NCBI RefSeq assembly: GCF_004340875.1
Contig: NZ_SLXQ01000006.1
Coordinates: 186,001 to 250,000, forward strand
From: Tamaricihabitans halophyticus
GTDB lineage: Bacteria; Actinomycetota; Actinomycetes; Mycobacteriales; Pseudonocardiaceae
Length of the DNA: 64,000 bases
Direction of reading: 5' to 3'
The notes beneath the pieces were generated by a model, which saw only the letters and a list, made by a program, of their open reading frames with translations, ran no database searches and had not been told where the DNA came from. Positions 1 through 9,218 of this stretch are shown here, piece after piece (position 1 is the stretch's first letter; each line of letters starts with the position of its first letter). Both the position numbers and the translations under genes were made by a program.

Positions 1-2390
1 TTGCGGTCGCCGAGCCGCTGAAACGGGGCGAAGGCGGAATCCGCCGCATCCTTGGGCAGTCCCTTACCGTGGTCGGCCACCCGCAGCTCGACGTGGTGCG
101 CGTACTCACTCGCCCGCACCGACACCGGATCAACCCCCATACCGCTGCCGTGTCGCAACGCGTTGTCCACCACGTTGGCGATTACCCGCTCGAGCAGGCC
201 AGGATCGGCGAGTACCGCGGGCAACCGATCGTCCACATCGACCACCACTGCCCGCGCACCATCCACACTAGACAAAGCACGGGAGACGACATCGTCGAAA
301 CCAACCGCGCGCAGCTGGGTACGCACCGTTCCGGTAGCCAGCCTCGACGAATCGAGCAGGTTGTCCACCAGCCCGGAGAGATGGTCAGCCGACTCCTCGA
401 CCGTCGCGAGTAGATCGTCGGTGTCCTGCGCGGAGAGCGAGAGTTCGGTGTCGCGCAGGCTGCCAACCGCGGCCTTGATCGAGGTAAGCGGGGTACGCAG
501 ATCGTGCCCAACCGCGGAAAGCAGGGCGGTACGCAGTTCGGTCGCCTCGGCCTGCCGTTTGGCTTCCGCTGCCTCGGCCGCCATCCGCTGCTGGCGCAGG
601 GCTAGCAACGCTTGACCGGCGGCCGCCTCGAGCACCCTCCGGTCTTCGGCGGGCAACGGTCGCCCGGACAGCGCCAGCCGCACCTCGGCGGTCACCGGAA
701 CGTCCACATCGGCGTCGTCCGGATTCGTACACGGCGCCGTCCCCGCGGCCGCCACCTGACGCCAGTGGCCGTCCCACCGTTCCAGCAAGCTGACCGCGTC
801 CAGCGCGAAGTTCTCCCGTACCTGCTCGAGCAGGCGGTCAACCGGCTGCTCGTAGGTGAGCACGGTCCGCGCGTAGGAAGCGAGCAACGCCGCCTCAGTC
901 CTGGCGTTCGCGGCTTGCCGCGCGCGATGCGACGCACGATCCACCACCAGCGCGACGGTGACCGCGGCGATGAGCATCGCGACGACGGTCACGACGTCCT
1001 GCCGGGAGTCGATCCCAACGTCCTGGTACGGCGAGGTAAAGAAGTAGGTCAGGGCGAACACGCTGCACGCCGCGGCGAACAGCGCCGGCCACAGCCCGCC
1101 GATCAACACCACGACAATGACGCTGAGGAAGTAACCGACCACGTCAGTGGACAGGATGAGGTCCGCCGTAGCGCCGGCGTAGGTCGTCGCCGCCGGCAGC
1201 AGTACCGCGAGCAACCAGGCGAGCAGGGTCCGCGTCCGCGCCAGCCCCCTACTGACCAGCAACTGCCGTAGCCGGCTGCCGGATTCCGCATGGGTGACCA
1301 TATGCACGTCGATCGGGCCGGAACGCTGTACCACGCTCGCGCCGATGCCCTCGTCGAAGAGGCGGGCGAACCGGGAGCGGCGCGAGGTGCCGAGTACCAG
1401 CTGGGTCGCGTTCGCGCCGCGGGCGAAGTCCAGCAGCGCGGTCGGTACGTCCTCGCCGACGACGGTGTGAAAGCTGGCCCCGACATCGTCCGCGAGCTTG
1501 CGCAGCTTCAACCCCGTCTGCGGGCGCACGCCAGCGAGTCCATCGCCGCGCAGCACGTGCAGCACAAGCAGTTCGCCGCCGGCCCGGGTAGCGATCCGGC
1601 TCCCCCTGCGGATCAGGGTTTCACTTTCCGGGCCGCCGGTGATGGCCACGACCACCCGCTCGCGTGCCTCCCAGGTATCGGTGATGTGTTTTTCCTGGCG
1701 GTAGCGCTGTAGCGCCACATCCACCTGATCGGCGACCCAGAGCAGGGCGAGTTCGCGGAGCGCGGTGAGGTTGCCGGCCCGAAAGTAGTTGCTGAGCGCG
1801 GCGTCGATCTTGCTCGCCGGGTAGACGTTGCCGTGCGCCAGCCGCCTGCGCAGCGCTTCCGGCGTGATGTCCACCAGCTCGACCTGTTCGGCGTTGCGGA
1901 CGACCTCGTCGGGCACGGTCTCCCGTTGCCTGATCCCGGTGATCCGCTCGACCACGTCGTTCAGGCTCTCCAGATGCTGAACGTTCACAGTGGACAGCAC
2001 GGTGATCCCGGCTTCGAGTAGTTCCTCGATGTCCTGCCAGCGCTTCACGTTCCGGGAACCCGGCACATTGGTATGCGCGAGCTCGTCCACGACGACGACC
2101 TCCGGCGCGCGGGCGAGTACCGCGTCGGTATCCAGCTCGGCGAATTCCTGTCCCCGGTAGCTCAGCCGCGCTACCGGCACGGCCGCCAGCCCGTCCAGCA
2201 TCGCCGCGGTCTTGACCCGGCCATAGGTTTCCACCAGACCGACCACCACATCGGTGCCCCGGTCGGCCCGCCGGCGCGCCTCGCCGAGCATCGCGTAGGT
2301 CTTGCCCACGCCCGGCGCCGCGCCGAGGTAGATACGCAACTGCCCTCGGCGCGGCTTACCTTCCTCAGCCACCTGCCCCACGTTGTCCAT
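1..2390 (-). CDS. kdpD: KdpD osmosensitive K+ channel sensor histidine kinase, C-terminus cut by window edge
   Basis: Membrane sensor kinase that phosphorylates KdpE to control the kdp operon. The ATG at 2388-2390 opens a frame that is still open at position 1, so about 796 residues are present and probably fewer than 100 are missing. The N-terminal KdpD domain has the P-loop GAAPGVGKT near residue 25. The phospho-acceptor H-box HDLRTPLTSIKA is encoded around position 500, and the ATPase-domain motif PFQRLGDR lies at the very left edge. It is the last gene of the kdp operon seen here, 54 bp after kdpC. kdpE is not in the window and may follow to the left. The identification is secure; only the C-terminus cannot be described. 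Confidence 0.95.
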   Translation of the reverse strand, partial: MDNVGQVAEEGKPRRGQLRIYLGAAPGVGKTYAMLGEARRRADRGTDVVVGLVETYGRVKTAAMLDGLAAVPVARLSYRGQEFAELDTDAVLARAPEVVVVDELAHTNVPGSRNVKRWQDIEELLEAGITVLSTVNVQHLESLNDVVERITGIRQRETVPDEVVRNAEQVELVDITPEALRRRLAHGNVYPASKIDAALSNYFRAGNLTALRELALLWVADQVDVALQRYRQEKHITDTWEARERVVVAITGGPESETLIRRGSRIATRAGGELLVLHVLRGDGLAGVRPQTGLKLRKLADDVGASFHTVVGEDVPTALLDFARGANATQLVLGTSRRSRFARLFDEGIGASVVQRSGPIDVHMVTHAESGSRLRQLLVSRGLARTRTLLAWLLAVLLPAATTYAGATADLILSTDVVGYFLSVIVVVLIGGLWPALFAAACSVFALTYFFTSPYQDVGIDSRQDVVTVVAMLIAAVTVALVVDRASHRARQAANARTEAALLASYARTVLTYEQPVDRLLEQVRENFALDAVSLLERWDGHWRQVAAAGTAPCTNPDDADVDVPVTAEVRLALSGRPLPAEDRRVLEAAAGQALLALRQQRMAAEAAEAKRQAEATELRTALLSAVGHDLRTPLTSIKAAVGSLRDTELSLSAQDTDDLLATVEESADHLSGLVDNLLDSSRLATGTVRTQLRAVGFDDVVSRALSSVDGARAVVVDVDDRLPAVLADPGLLERVIANVVDNALRHGSGMGVDPVSVRASEYAHHVELRVADHGKGLPKDAADSAFAPFQRLGDR

Positions 2391-2444
2391 GGTGCTCCCT
2401 ACTCACCAGCCTCGCGCACGCTCGACGGTCGTACTACCGCGAGA

Positions 2445-3077
2445 CTAGCTCGCCCCGGCGGGTGCGAGCCGCCGCACATCCAGGTTGAGCTCAAGGACGT
2501 GCACCACCGGTTCGCCGAGCATGCCGAGCGCGCGGCCGCTGGTGTGCTCGGCGACCAGCTGGCCCACCTGTGCCGCTGGCAACCCGGTTGCCCGCGCGAC
2601 CCTGGGCACCTGCAACGCCGCGTAGGCCGGGCTGATGTGTGGGTCGAGCCCGGAGGCGGATGCGGTCACCGCGTCCGCGGGTACCCGTGCCGCCGGGACG
2701 GATTCCCGCTCGGCGATCGCGGCACGGCGCGCGCGGACGTCGGTGAGCAGTTCCGGGTTACTCGTGCCGGCGTTCGAACCGCCGGAAACCCGTGGGTCGG
2801 CCGGCCCGAGCGGTCCGTCCGCGCTGGCCGACGGCCGGGTGTGAAACCACGGGTCGCGCTTGGGGTCCTTGGCCACCGGGTCGATGCCGATCAGTGCCGA
2901 GCCGACCGGGCGGCCATCCCGTTCGATCACCGAGCCCTCCGCCTTGTCCTGTAATCCCGGCAGTCTGGCCACGGCCCAGACGCCGAGCGGGTAGACCAGC
3001 CCGGTCAGTACGGTCAGCACGAGCAGTACCCGCACCGCCGTAGCGCACTGGGCGAGCACGCCACGCAACATCACCAC
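2445..3077 (-). CDS. kdpC: KdpC, K+-transporting ATPase subunit C
   Basis: Small accessory subunit of the KdpFABC potassium pump, believed to stabilise the KdpA-KdpB complex and raise ATP affinity. The 210-aa product has one N-terminal membrane segment (about residues 14-36, LVLTVLTGLVYPLGVWAVA) followed by the KdpC periplasmic domain, with the family block FHTRPSAS and the GSNAGTSNPEL loop. The frame opens with GTG-GTG-ATG (3077 to 3069). The first GTG lies directly next to the kdpB stop at 3078, so translational coupling is likely whichever of these codons is used. Length is normal for the family. Confidence 0.95.
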   Translation of the reverse strand: MVMLRGVLAQCATAVRVLLVLTVLTGLVYPLGVWAVARLPGLQDKAEGSVIERDGRPVGSALIGIDPVAKDPKRDPWFHTRPSASADGPLGPADPRVSGGSNAGTSNPELLTDVRARRAAIAERESVPAARVPADAVTASASGLDPHISPAYAALQVPRVARATGLPAAQVGQLVAEHTSGRALGMLGEPVVHVLELNLDVRRLAPAGAS

Positions 3078-5180
3078 TCACCCCAATCCATGAACGAACC
3101 GGACAACAAGGTCGATCAGCCAGATACCCACGAACGGCGTCACGATGCCGCCGAGCCCGTACAGCAGCAGGTTCCGGCGCAACAGTTTGGCCGCCCCGAC
3201 CGGGCGGTACCGCACGCCGCGCAAGGCGAGCGGGATCAGCGCGACGATCACCAGCGCGTTGAACACCACGGCGGAGAGGATCGCCGAGTCCGGCGAGGCC
3301 AACCGCATGATGTTCAACCCGTCCAGCTGTGGATAGATCGCCACGAACATGGCCGGCAGGATCGCGAAGTACTTGGCCAGGTCGTTCGCGATGCTGAAGG
3401 TGGTCAACGCGCCCCTGGTGATCAGCAGTTGTTTGCCGATCCGGACGATCTCGATCAGTTTGGTCGGATCAGAGTCGAGATCGACCATGTTTCCGGCTTC
3501 CTTTGCCGCCATGGTGCCGGTGTTCATCGCGACGCCAACATCGGCTTGTGCCAGTGCGGGCGCGTCATTGGTGCCGTCGCCGGTCATCGCGACGAGCCGG
3601 CCGCCTTCCTGCTCCGCGCGGATCAGCCGCAGCTTGTCCTCCGGGGTTGCCTCGGCCAGGTAGTCGTCGACACCGGCCTGTTCGGCGATAACCGAGGCGG
3701 TAACCCGGTTGTCGCCGGTGATCATCACGGTACGGATGCCCATCTCACGCAATTCCGCGAAGCGTTCCCGCATCCCCGGTTTGACCACATCGGATAGTTG
3801 GACGACGCCGAGAACTCGCGCGGTGCCAGCACGCAGCTCCGCGCAAACCAGTGGAGTCGCGCCTTGGGCGCTGACCTGGTCGACGATCTCGGCCACCGCA
3901 CTGGGAAACTCGCCTCCGTGGCTGGTGACCCAGTCGCGTAAGGCGCTGCTGGCCCCCTTGCGAATCCGCCGGTCGGCCAGGTCCAGCCCACTCATCCTGG
4001 TCCGCGCGCTGAACTCGACGAACTCCCCGTGCTCGACGTTGCCAGGCTGGTTCGCGAGCCCGTACTCGTCCGCGCACAGCGCGACGATGCTGCGCCCTTC
4101 CGGAGTGTCATCGGCGAGGCTCGCCAACCGTGCCGCCTCGGCAAGCTCGTCCACTGTGGCCGAACCGCATGGCCACAGCCGCGTCGCCTGCCGGTTGCCG
4201 AAGGTGATGGTGCCGGTCTTGTCCAGTAGCAGCGTGCTGACATCACCAGCGGCTTCCACCGCTCGCCCGGAACTGGCCAGTACGTTGCGCTGCACCAGCC
4301 GGTCCATGCCGGCGATGCCGATCGCCGAGAGCAGGGCGCCGATCGTGGTCGGGATCAGGCAGACCAGCAGCGCGATCAACACCACCACGGAAAGGGTGCC
4401 GCCGGAGAAGGCCGCCATCGGCTGTAGGGCGACCACCGCGAGCAGGAAGATGATCGTCAGCGTGGAAAGCAGGATGCTCAGCGCCGTCTCGTTCGGGGTC
4501 TTCTGCCGCGCGGAACCTTCTACCAGCGCGATCATCCGGTCCACAAACGACTCCCCTGGCCGGCTGTGCACGCGCACCACGATCCGGTCGGAAAGCACGG
4601 TGGTGCCGCCGGTCACCGCGCATCGGTCGCCACCCGATTCCCTGATCACCGGGGCGGATTCGCCGGTGATCGCCGACTCGTCAACCGTTGCGATCCCTTC
4701 GACCACATCACCGTCGGCCGGGATCACCGCACCAGCCTCGACGATCACCAGGTCGCCGACGGCAAGCTCGGCGGCCCCGACCGGTTCGGGATGCGCACCG
4801 TCCGACGGGATCCGGCGGGCCACGGTCTCCGTTTTCGTCCGCCGCAAGGTTTCCGCCTGCGCCTTACCGCGCCCTTCGGCGACCGCTTCGGCCAGGTTGG
4901 CGAACAGCACGGTGAACCAGAGCCAGCCCGCCACCAGGATCGCGAACACCGTCGGCTCGAGCACCGCGAGCGCGGTGACCAGTACAGAGCCAAGCCAGAC
5001 CACGAAGAGGACGGGATTGGCCAGCTGGTGCCGCGGATTCAGCTTGCGTAGCGCCAGTGGCACGGCGGCAAGCAGTTGCCGGGGATGAAACGCGCCGGCC
5101 GCGATTCGCCCGGTTGGCGCCGGCTTCCGGAGATCGGCCGGCGCTGCGGGCTCGGGTGCGCGCCGGATAGTGCGGGTCAT
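3078..5180 (-). CDS. kdpB: KdpB, catalytic P-type ATPase subunit
   Basis: P-type ATPase subunit that hydrolyses ATP for potassium uptake. The 700-aa product has the actuator motif TGES, the phosphorylation site [10 protein letters not shown], and the hinge [17 protein letters not shown], all intact and in the usual order, with membrane segments before and after. The ATG at 5178-5180 overlaps the kdpA stop by 4 bp (ATGA), so the two are translationally coupled. The reading frame stays open far upstream into the kdpA region, which is only a high-GC shadow. Family length is about 680-720 aa. Confidence 0.97.
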   Translation of the reverse strand: MTRTIRRAPEPAAPADLRKPAPTGRIAAGAFHPRQLLAAVPLALRKLNPRHQLANPVLFVVWLGSVLVTALAVLEPTVFAILVAGWLWFTVLFANLAEAVAEGRGKAQAETLRRTKTETVARRIPSDGAHPEPVGAAELAVGDLVIVEAGAVIPADGDVVEGIATVDESAITGESAPVIRESGGDRCAVTGGTTVLSDRIVVRVHSRPGESFVDRMIALVEGSARQKTPNETALSILLSTLTIIFLLAVVALQPMAAFSGGTLSVVVLIALLVCLIPTTIGALLSAIGIAGMDRLVQRNVLASSGRAVEAAGDVSTLLLDKTGTITFGNRQATRLWPCGSATVDELAEAARLASLADDTPEGRSIVALCADEYGLANQPGNVEHGEFVEFSARTRMSGLDLADRRIRKGASSALRDWVTSHGGEFPSAVAEIVDQVSAQGATPLVCAELRAGTARVLGVVQLSDVVKPGMRERFAELREMGIRTVMITGDNRVTASVIAEQAGVDDYLAEATPEDKLRLIRAEQEGGRLVAMTGDGTNDAPALAQADVGVAMNTGTMAAKEAGNMVDLDSDPTKLIEIVRIGKQLLITRGALTTFSIANDLAKYFAILPAMFVAIYPQLDGLNIMRLASPDSAILSAVVFNALVIVALIPLALRGVRYRPVGAAKLLRRNLLLYGLGGIVTPFVGIWLIDLVVRFVHGLG

Positions 5181-6826
5181 GCCAGTGCCTCCGCGATTGG
5201 ACCAAGGGAAAGAGCGGGTAGGAAGGTCAGCGCCGCGACCAGCACCACCGTGCCGGTCAGCAGGCTGGCAAACAGCGGGCCAGTGACGGGGAGAGTGCCC
5301 GCGGTTTCCGGCACGCGGCGTTGCGCCGCAAGCGAGCCGGCAAGGCACAGTACGGCGATGATCGGGATAAACCGGCCGAGCAGCATGGCCATCCCCAGGC
5401 TCGCCTGGAACCAGTCGCTGGTTACCGTCAGCCCGGCGAACGCGCTCCCGTTGTTGTTGCCGGCCGAGGTGTAGGCGTAGAGCACTTCGGCAAGCCCATG
5501 TGGACCGTTGTTCGTCAACGCGTCTCTGGTACCGGGAACCAGCATGGCGATTCCGGTACCAAGCAACACCACGGTGGGCATGGCGAGCACGGCGAAGGTG
5601 GCGCAGGTGACTTCGCGTTTGCCCAACTTCTTGCCGAGATATTCCGGTGTGCGGCCAACCATGAGGCCAGCGAGGAACATCGCGATGATCGCCAGGATCA
5701 GCAGGCCGTACAGGCCAGAACCAACCCCGCCTGGTGCGACCTCGCCGAGCAACATGCCGAGCAGCGCACCGCCGCCACCGAGCCCGCTGAAGCTGTCGTG
5801 CATGGCGTTCACCGCGCCGGTCGAGGTGCCGGTGGTACTCGCCGCCCACAGCGCGGATGCGGGGATGCCGAATCTGACTTCCTTGCCTTCCATATTGGCG
5901 CCAGCCAGCGCGCTCGCCGCGCCGCCGGTATGGGTTTCGGCCCACCAGGTGATCGCCAGGAGGCCGGCCCAGAGTGTGGCCATCACGGACAGCAGTACGT
6001 AGCCGTGTTTCTTGCTGCCCAGCAGTAAACCCGCGGTGCGGGTCAGCGAAACCGGGATAGCGAGTAGCAGGAAGGTCTCGATCAGGTTCGTCCATCCGTT
6101 CGGGTTCTCGAACGGATGCGCGGAGTTGGCATTGAAGATGCCTCCGCCGTTGGTACCCAGCTCCTTGATCACCTCCTGGCTGGCCGCTGGCGCCAACGCA
6201 ATCGAGCTCGTCGAACCATCCACATTGGTCACATCGACGCCGGCGGCGAGGCTCTGCACCACGCCGAGGCTGACCAGCAGGACCGCGAATACGGCCGAGA
6301 TGGGCAGTAGTACGCGCAGCACGCCTCGGGTGAGGTCCACCCAGAAATTGCCGAGCCGGTCTGCGCTCGCCCTGGTGAACCCGCGCAGCAGCACGATCGC
6401 CACCGCTATGCCCACGGCGGCGGAGGCGAAGTTCTGCACGGTGAGGCCGGCAAGTTGCACGGTGTGGCCGAGCGCCTGCTCGCCCGAATAGGACTGCCAG
6501 TTCGTGTTCGTCACGAAGCTGACCGCGGTGTTGAACGCCATCGCCGGCGGGACCGCACCCCGATCGAAATCCAGCGGTAGCACGGCTTGCAGTCGTTGCA
6601 GCGCGTAGAGGAACACGATCGAGACGGCCGAGAACCCGAGCACGCCCACGGCGTAGCCGGTCCAGCGCTGCTCCGCGTCGGGGTCCAAGCGGAACAACCG
6701 GTACAGGCCGCGCTCGAGTCGAGTGTGCTTCGGGCTCGAGTACACCTTGGCCAGGTATCCGCCAAATGGCCGGTAGATCAGGGCCAGCGCGAGCACGAGC
6801 ACGCCGACCTGTGCGAACCCCGCCAT
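5177..6826 (-). CDS. kdpA: KdpA, K+-translocating channel-like subunit
   Basis: Integral membrane subunit that binds and conducts potassium in the Kdp pump. The 549-aa product shows the four pore-loop regions typical of KdpA, including [11 protein letters not shown] near residue 110 and [19 protein letters not shown] near residue 225, with about ten hydrophobic segments. The ATG at 6824-6826 overlaps the kdpF stop (ATGA), and the stop overlaps the kdpB start. Length is normal (E. coli KdpA is 557 aa). Confidence 0.97.
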   Translation of the reverse strand: MAGFAQVGVLVLALALIYRPFGGYLAKVYSSPKHTRLERGLYRLFRLDPDAEQRWTGYAVGVLGFSAVSIVFLYALQRLQAVLPLDFDRGAVPPAMAFNTAVSFVTNTNWQSYSGEQALGHTVQLAGLTVQNFASAAVGIAVAIVLLRGFTRASADRLGNFWVDLTRGVLRVLLPISAVFAVLLVSLGVVQSLAAGVDVTNVDGSTSSIALAPAASQEVIKELGTNGGGIFNANSAHPFENPNGWTNLIETFLLLAIPVSLTRTAGLLLGSKKHGYVLLSVMATLWAGLLAITWWAETHTGGAASALAGANMEGKEVRFGIPASALWAASTTGTSTGAVNAMHDSFSGLGGGGALLGMLLGEVAPGGVGSGLYGLLILAIIAMFLAGLMVGRTPEYLGKKLGKREVTCATFAVLAMPTVVLLGTGIAMLVPGTRDALTNNGPHGLAEVLYAYTSAGNNNGSAFAGLTVTSDWFQASLGMAMLLGRFIPIIAVLCLAGSLAAQRRVPETAGTLPVTGPLFASLLTGTVVLVAALTFLPALSLGPIAEALA

Positions 6827-6933
6827 CAGAACCGGTCCGGGCGCAGTAGTACGGCGAACAGGTAGCCAAGTACCAGCAGGGCGAGCACGCCGGCGACGAT
6901 ATTTGCCGGCAGTCCGGTAGCGATCCCGTTCAT
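6826..6933 (-). CDS. kdpF: KdpF, single-span subunit of the Kdp ATPase
   Basis: A 35-aa peptide, [15 protein letters not shown] followed by one hydrophobic span ([17 protein letters not shown]). This matches KdpF, the small lipid-like stabilising subunit of KdpFABC, in size, position just before kdpA and sequence character. The ATG (6931-6933) overlaps the preceding 27-aa gene and its TGA overlaps the kdpA ATG, both by 4 bp. It is easily missed because it is so short. Confidence 0.85.
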   Translation of the reverse strand: MNGIATGLPANIVAGVLALLVLGYLFAVLLRPDRF

Positions 6934-7013
6934 AGCCGCCGCAATGCTCGGATAGTCAGGGCCAGTACGAGAAAACCCGCGATCAACAAGACAACAAAGG
7001 CCAGATCGGCCAT
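6930..7013 (-). CDS. 27-aa membrane peptide heading the kdp operon
   Basis: MADLAFVVLLIAGFLVLALT followed by IRALRRL and TGA: one hydrophobic span with a basic C-terminal tail. The TGA overlaps the kdpF ATG by 4 bp, so it begins the coupled series of gene overlaps leading to kdpA. Small single-span ORFs ahead of kdpF occur in other actinobacteria, but I know of no assigned function. The placement and perfect overlap suggest a real, Kdp-associated peptide rather than a chance frame. There is no strong Shine-Dalgarno sequence (GGAG is not present close by; GAGTGGCGAGCG precedes). Confidence 0.6.
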   Translation of the reverse strand: MADLAFVVLLIAGFLVLALTIRALRRL

Positions 7014-7041
7014 CGCTCGCCACTCCAACTTCGAAGTGCGG

Positions 7042-7062
7042 GAGCCGCCCCTACGGCGGCTC
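7042..7062. other. Stem-loop in the kdp 5' untranslated region
   Basis: Perfect 8-bp inverted repeat, GAGCCGCC / GGCGGCTC with a 5-nt loop, 28 bp upstream of the first kdp-operon start codon. It would form in the leader of the kdp transcript. It could be a regulatory hairpin or simply a structured leader. I could not match it to a known riboswitch. Confidence 0.5.
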
Positions 7063-7183
7063 GACTGCACATGAGCATGAAAGTGGATCAGTCGATCGGG
7101 TGGATGCTTGATATGTCCTTGACGCCGTCGATCGTGGTCTTGATGCGCGCCTGACACCGCTGTGTTCCCGGCAACACCCCGTG

Positions 7184-7209
7184 TTCGCGTTCTTTAGGGA
7201 TCTTGCGGT
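7184..7209. repeat. Palindromic repeat copy 1, forming the 3' end of padR
   Basis: Member of the 26-bp repeat family described at 55118 (ends resemble ACCGCA and TGCGGT, centre TCTTTAGGGATC). The padR stop codon (TTA on this strand, 7194-7196) lies inside it, so the last residues QPQDP of PadR are encoded by the repeat. Confidence 0.7.
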
Positions 7210-7805
7210 TGGGCCTCGATGAGTTCCTGGGTGTTCCAGCTGAGCTCACCGGAGTTGAGCGCGGCGATCGTGCGAGCAAGCCAGTTCAGCTCGGCCTCCT
7301 TGATCGCGATGGCGTAGTCATTCTCGATCAGGAATACCCTGGACAGGCTGGTCGATGCGGCTGCCGTGGCTTCGCGCAAGTCGGCTAGCTCGGAGGCGAG
7401 CCGGGAGTGCCTTTCGGTCAACAACTCGGCCGCGGCTTCGGGCGTGGTAACGGCGAGAAAGGCCAGTGCCGCAGGGAACAGTGGGTACTCGTCCGCCGGT
7501 TGCGCCAGCCTGCGGTGCAGGCTGCCCATCAACTCCGCGCGCCCGTCCTTGGTCAACGTGTAGATCGTGCGCTGCGGATATCGGCCAGATTGAGTGCTGC
7601 CCGAGGATGCGACGAGTCCATCGCGCTCCAGCCGCTCGACGGTCTGCTGGATGCTCTGCCGACTCTTGACGTTCACCAGCTTGTCCTGGCCGCGCTCCTT
7701 GATCAGCTTCTGCATCCGGTACGGATGCATCGGCGACTCGAAGAGCAGGGCGAGGACGACCAGCGTCAACGAGGACCGGGACGAAGCTGCGGCACGAGCG
7801 GACAT
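7194..7805 (-). CDS. PadR-family transcriptional regulator
   Basis: The 203-aa product has an N-terminal PadR winged helix (about residues 12-95: LTLVVLALLFESPMHPYRMQ, then the recognition region and the wing RTIYTLTKDGRAEL), followed by the C-terminal dimerisation helices of the longer PadR subgroup. PadR proteins are ligand-responsive repressors, often of divergent membrane-protein or efflux genes. Here the divergent neighbour at 7880 encodes a membrane protein, with a perfect palindrome between the two genes. The ATG is at 7803-7805. The stop codon lies within a copy of the window's palindromic repeat. The ligand is unknown. Confidence 0.9.
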   Translation of the reverse strand: MSARAAASSRSSLTLVVLALLFESPMHPYRMQKLIKERGQDKLVNVKSRQSIQQTVERLERDGLVASSGSTQSGRYPQRTIYTLTKDGRAELMGSLHRRLAQPADEYPLFPAALAFLAVTTPEAAAELLTERHSRLASELADLREATAAASTSLSRVFLIENDYAIAIKEAELNWLARTIAALNSGELSWNTQELIEAQPQDP

Positions 7806-7820
7806 GATCTCATTTTACAC

Positions 7821-7841
7821 ACTAGTCATTTTATGACTAGT
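7821..7841. promoter_or_regulatory. Probable PadR operator palindrome
   Basis: Perfect inverted repeat of 9 bp, ACTAGTCAT and its reverse complement separated by TTT, in the 74-bp gap between divergent padR and the membrane gene at 7880. The half-site ACTAG occurs once more at 7851-7855. AT-rich and well separated from both start codons, it is the expected place for PadR to control both genes. Confidence 0.7.
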
Positions 7842-7879
7842 ATTCTTACAACTAGCCTTCCTCAAGGAGTTGGGAGACC

Positions 7880-8587
7880 ATGCCTGACCGCTCGTTCTCA
7901 CCCGCCACACCACGGCGTTCGACATTCACCTGGGCGGCGAGCGCGCTGATCCTCGGCACGCTGCTCTACATCCTGCCGTCGGCGCTGCACGGCAACCCGC
8001 CAATCGAGTCCGCGCCCGACGCCCTGCGATACGTCGCGGATCGCCCGTCCTGGCGACTCGCACACCTGGCGAACATCGCCGCCGTCCTGATCTGGGCCGG
8101 CTCATTCGCCGCCCTCGCGCCCCTGCTCGCCCCCGCGGCCACAGGGTTGCGGAGGACCATGACCGTGGTGTTCACCGCGGCCGCAGCGGTATTCGCGGTC
8201 TACTTCAGCATCCACGCCTTTGGCCTCAGCGCCGCCGCCGAGCAGTACTTCGCCGACGGCGCCAACCAGGCGGCCATCCTCGAACGGGCCGAGACCATCT
8301 TGATCCTGCTTGGCAGCACGGCCTTCACGGCACAAGCGATGCTCGGCGCCTCGATCGCACTCGCCGCCGGCCTCATCACGCGAGCACCCGGACTCCCGTC
8401 CTGGCTGGGCTGGGCCGGCCTGGTTGCCGGGGTCGGCTGGCTGTTCGGCGCACTGATCGTGAACTTTGCCGTGATCGTGCCGTTCACCGCGCTCACCTGG
8501 CTTTGGAGCATCACGCTCGGGGCGATCGTGTGGTCGCGAAGCGCTTCACTCAGAGATTTCGCGAGCAGCCATACGAACGTATGGTAA
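7880..8587 (+). CDS. Multi-span membrane protein, divergent from padR
   Basis: The 235-aa product has about six hydrophobic segments (for example WAASALILGTLLYILPSAL, AVLIWAGSFAALAPLLAP, FTAAAAVFAVYFSIHAFGL, and two near the C-terminus). It resembles DUF4386-like four-to-six-span proteins in general character, but I do not assign a family. A good ribosome site (AAGGAG at 7864-7869) precedes the ATG. It is probably repressed by the divergent PadR through the palindrome between them. The last codons overlap the left arm of the TetR-type operator at 8569. Confidence 0.75.
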   Translation: MPDRSFSPATPRRSTFTWAASALILGTLLYILPSALHGNPPIESAPDALRYVADRPSWRLAHLANIAAVLIWAGSFAALAPLLAPAATGLRRTMTVVFTAAAAVFAVYFSIHAFGLSAAAEQYFADGANQAAILERAETILILLGSTAFTAQAMLGASIALAAGLITRAPGLPSWLGWAGLVAGVGWLFGALIVNFAVIVPFTALTWLWSITLGAIVWSRSASLRDFASSHTNVW

Positions 8588-8607
8588 CCTGCCATACGTT
8601 CGTATGG
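8569..8607. promoter_or_regulatory. Paired palindromic operator, probably for the TetR regulator at 9199
   Basis: Two 16-bp near-palindromes, CCATACGAACGTATGG (8569-8584) and CCATACGTTCGTATGG (8592-8607), separated by 7 bp. Each is the exact reverse complement of the other, so the 39-bp unit is an inverted repeat of palindromes. CATACG..CGTATG is typical of TetR-family operators. It sits just ahead of the 8622 membrane gene, which is co-transcribed with tetR, so autoregulation is likely. The left copy encodes the last residues of the upstream protein (SHTNVW), and that protein's TAA is in the spacer. Confidence 0.8.
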
Positions 8608-8621
8608 TCAGGAGGGGTGGA

Positions 8622-9218
8622 ATGTTTCGGGTACTGGAAATAATCGGAGTACTGGCTCCGATCGTGGGAATCGTCGTGCTGCTGATCTACCGGCGACGCG
8701 CGATGACGGGCGTCGTATGGGGAATCGCTGGTGCGCTCATGGCGGCGATCGCATCCCTCGTCGGGTTCGCCGGTCCGCGCCTATCCCTCTTTAGCGGTGG
8801 CACCAGCTCGGGTGAGCAGCTGCTGCGCAACATGGAGAGCTGGGCCATGATCCGACTTGGCCTGCTCGTCATCAGCGTCGGGCTGCTGGTGGTTGGCGCG
8901 TTGTCCGGCCGGCGTGGCGAGCCAGCCCCGACCGGCTGGCTGGCCCTCGGGATCCCGCTCGCGATAGTTGGGTCCGCGCTCGCGTTCGTACACTTCGACT
9001 TCGGCCCAGACAGCGAGGGCGCTACTGAGATCGTCGGAATCCTGGTCGAGATCGCCGAATTCGCGCTGCTCGGCCTGGGCGTTCTCGTGCTGTGCGTCGC
9101 CGTGGTCAGTGGCCGTGGTCAGCAGGACGGCCGCACGGAGCCGGGGACGGCACTGGTCAACACGGCCATGCGTGCCAAGCGACTCTACGATCAGTACCAT
9201 GCCCGCGACCGCCGCTGA
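8622..9218 (+). CDS. Four-span membrane protein, co-transcribed with tetR
   Basis: A product of about 198 aa with hydrophobic segments near residues 2-22, 32-52, 73-93, 105-125 and 140-160. I do not recognise the family. The ATG at 8622 is chosen because GGAGGGG (8611-8617) is correctly spaced; an earlier in-frame GTG at 8604 lies inside the operator. The stop overlaps the tetR start by 20 bp, so the two are coupled. It is probably the main target of that regulator. Confidence 0.75.
   Translation: MFRVLEIIGVLAPIVGIVVLLIYRRRAMTGVVWGIAGALMAAIASLVGFAGPRLSLFSGGTSSGEQLLRNMESWAMIRLGLLVISVGLLVVGALSGRRGEPAPTGWLALGIPLAIVGSALAFVHFDFGPDSEGATEIVGILVEIAEFALLGLGVLVLCVAVVSGRGQQDGRTEPGTALVNTAMRAKRLYDQYHARDRR

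Noticed and set aside
3078-6869. A 1263-codon open frame that could suggest a KdpA-KdpB-like fusion or frameshift
   Set aside because: The first half is an out-of-frame shadow of kdpA caused by high GC. kdpA itself is intact in another frame and kdpB has its own ATG at 5180.
7014-7193. Possible c-di-AMP (ydaO-type) riboswitch upstream of kdp
   Set aside because: Only one stem-loop (7042-7062) is clear, and I could not find the conserved ydaO core elements.
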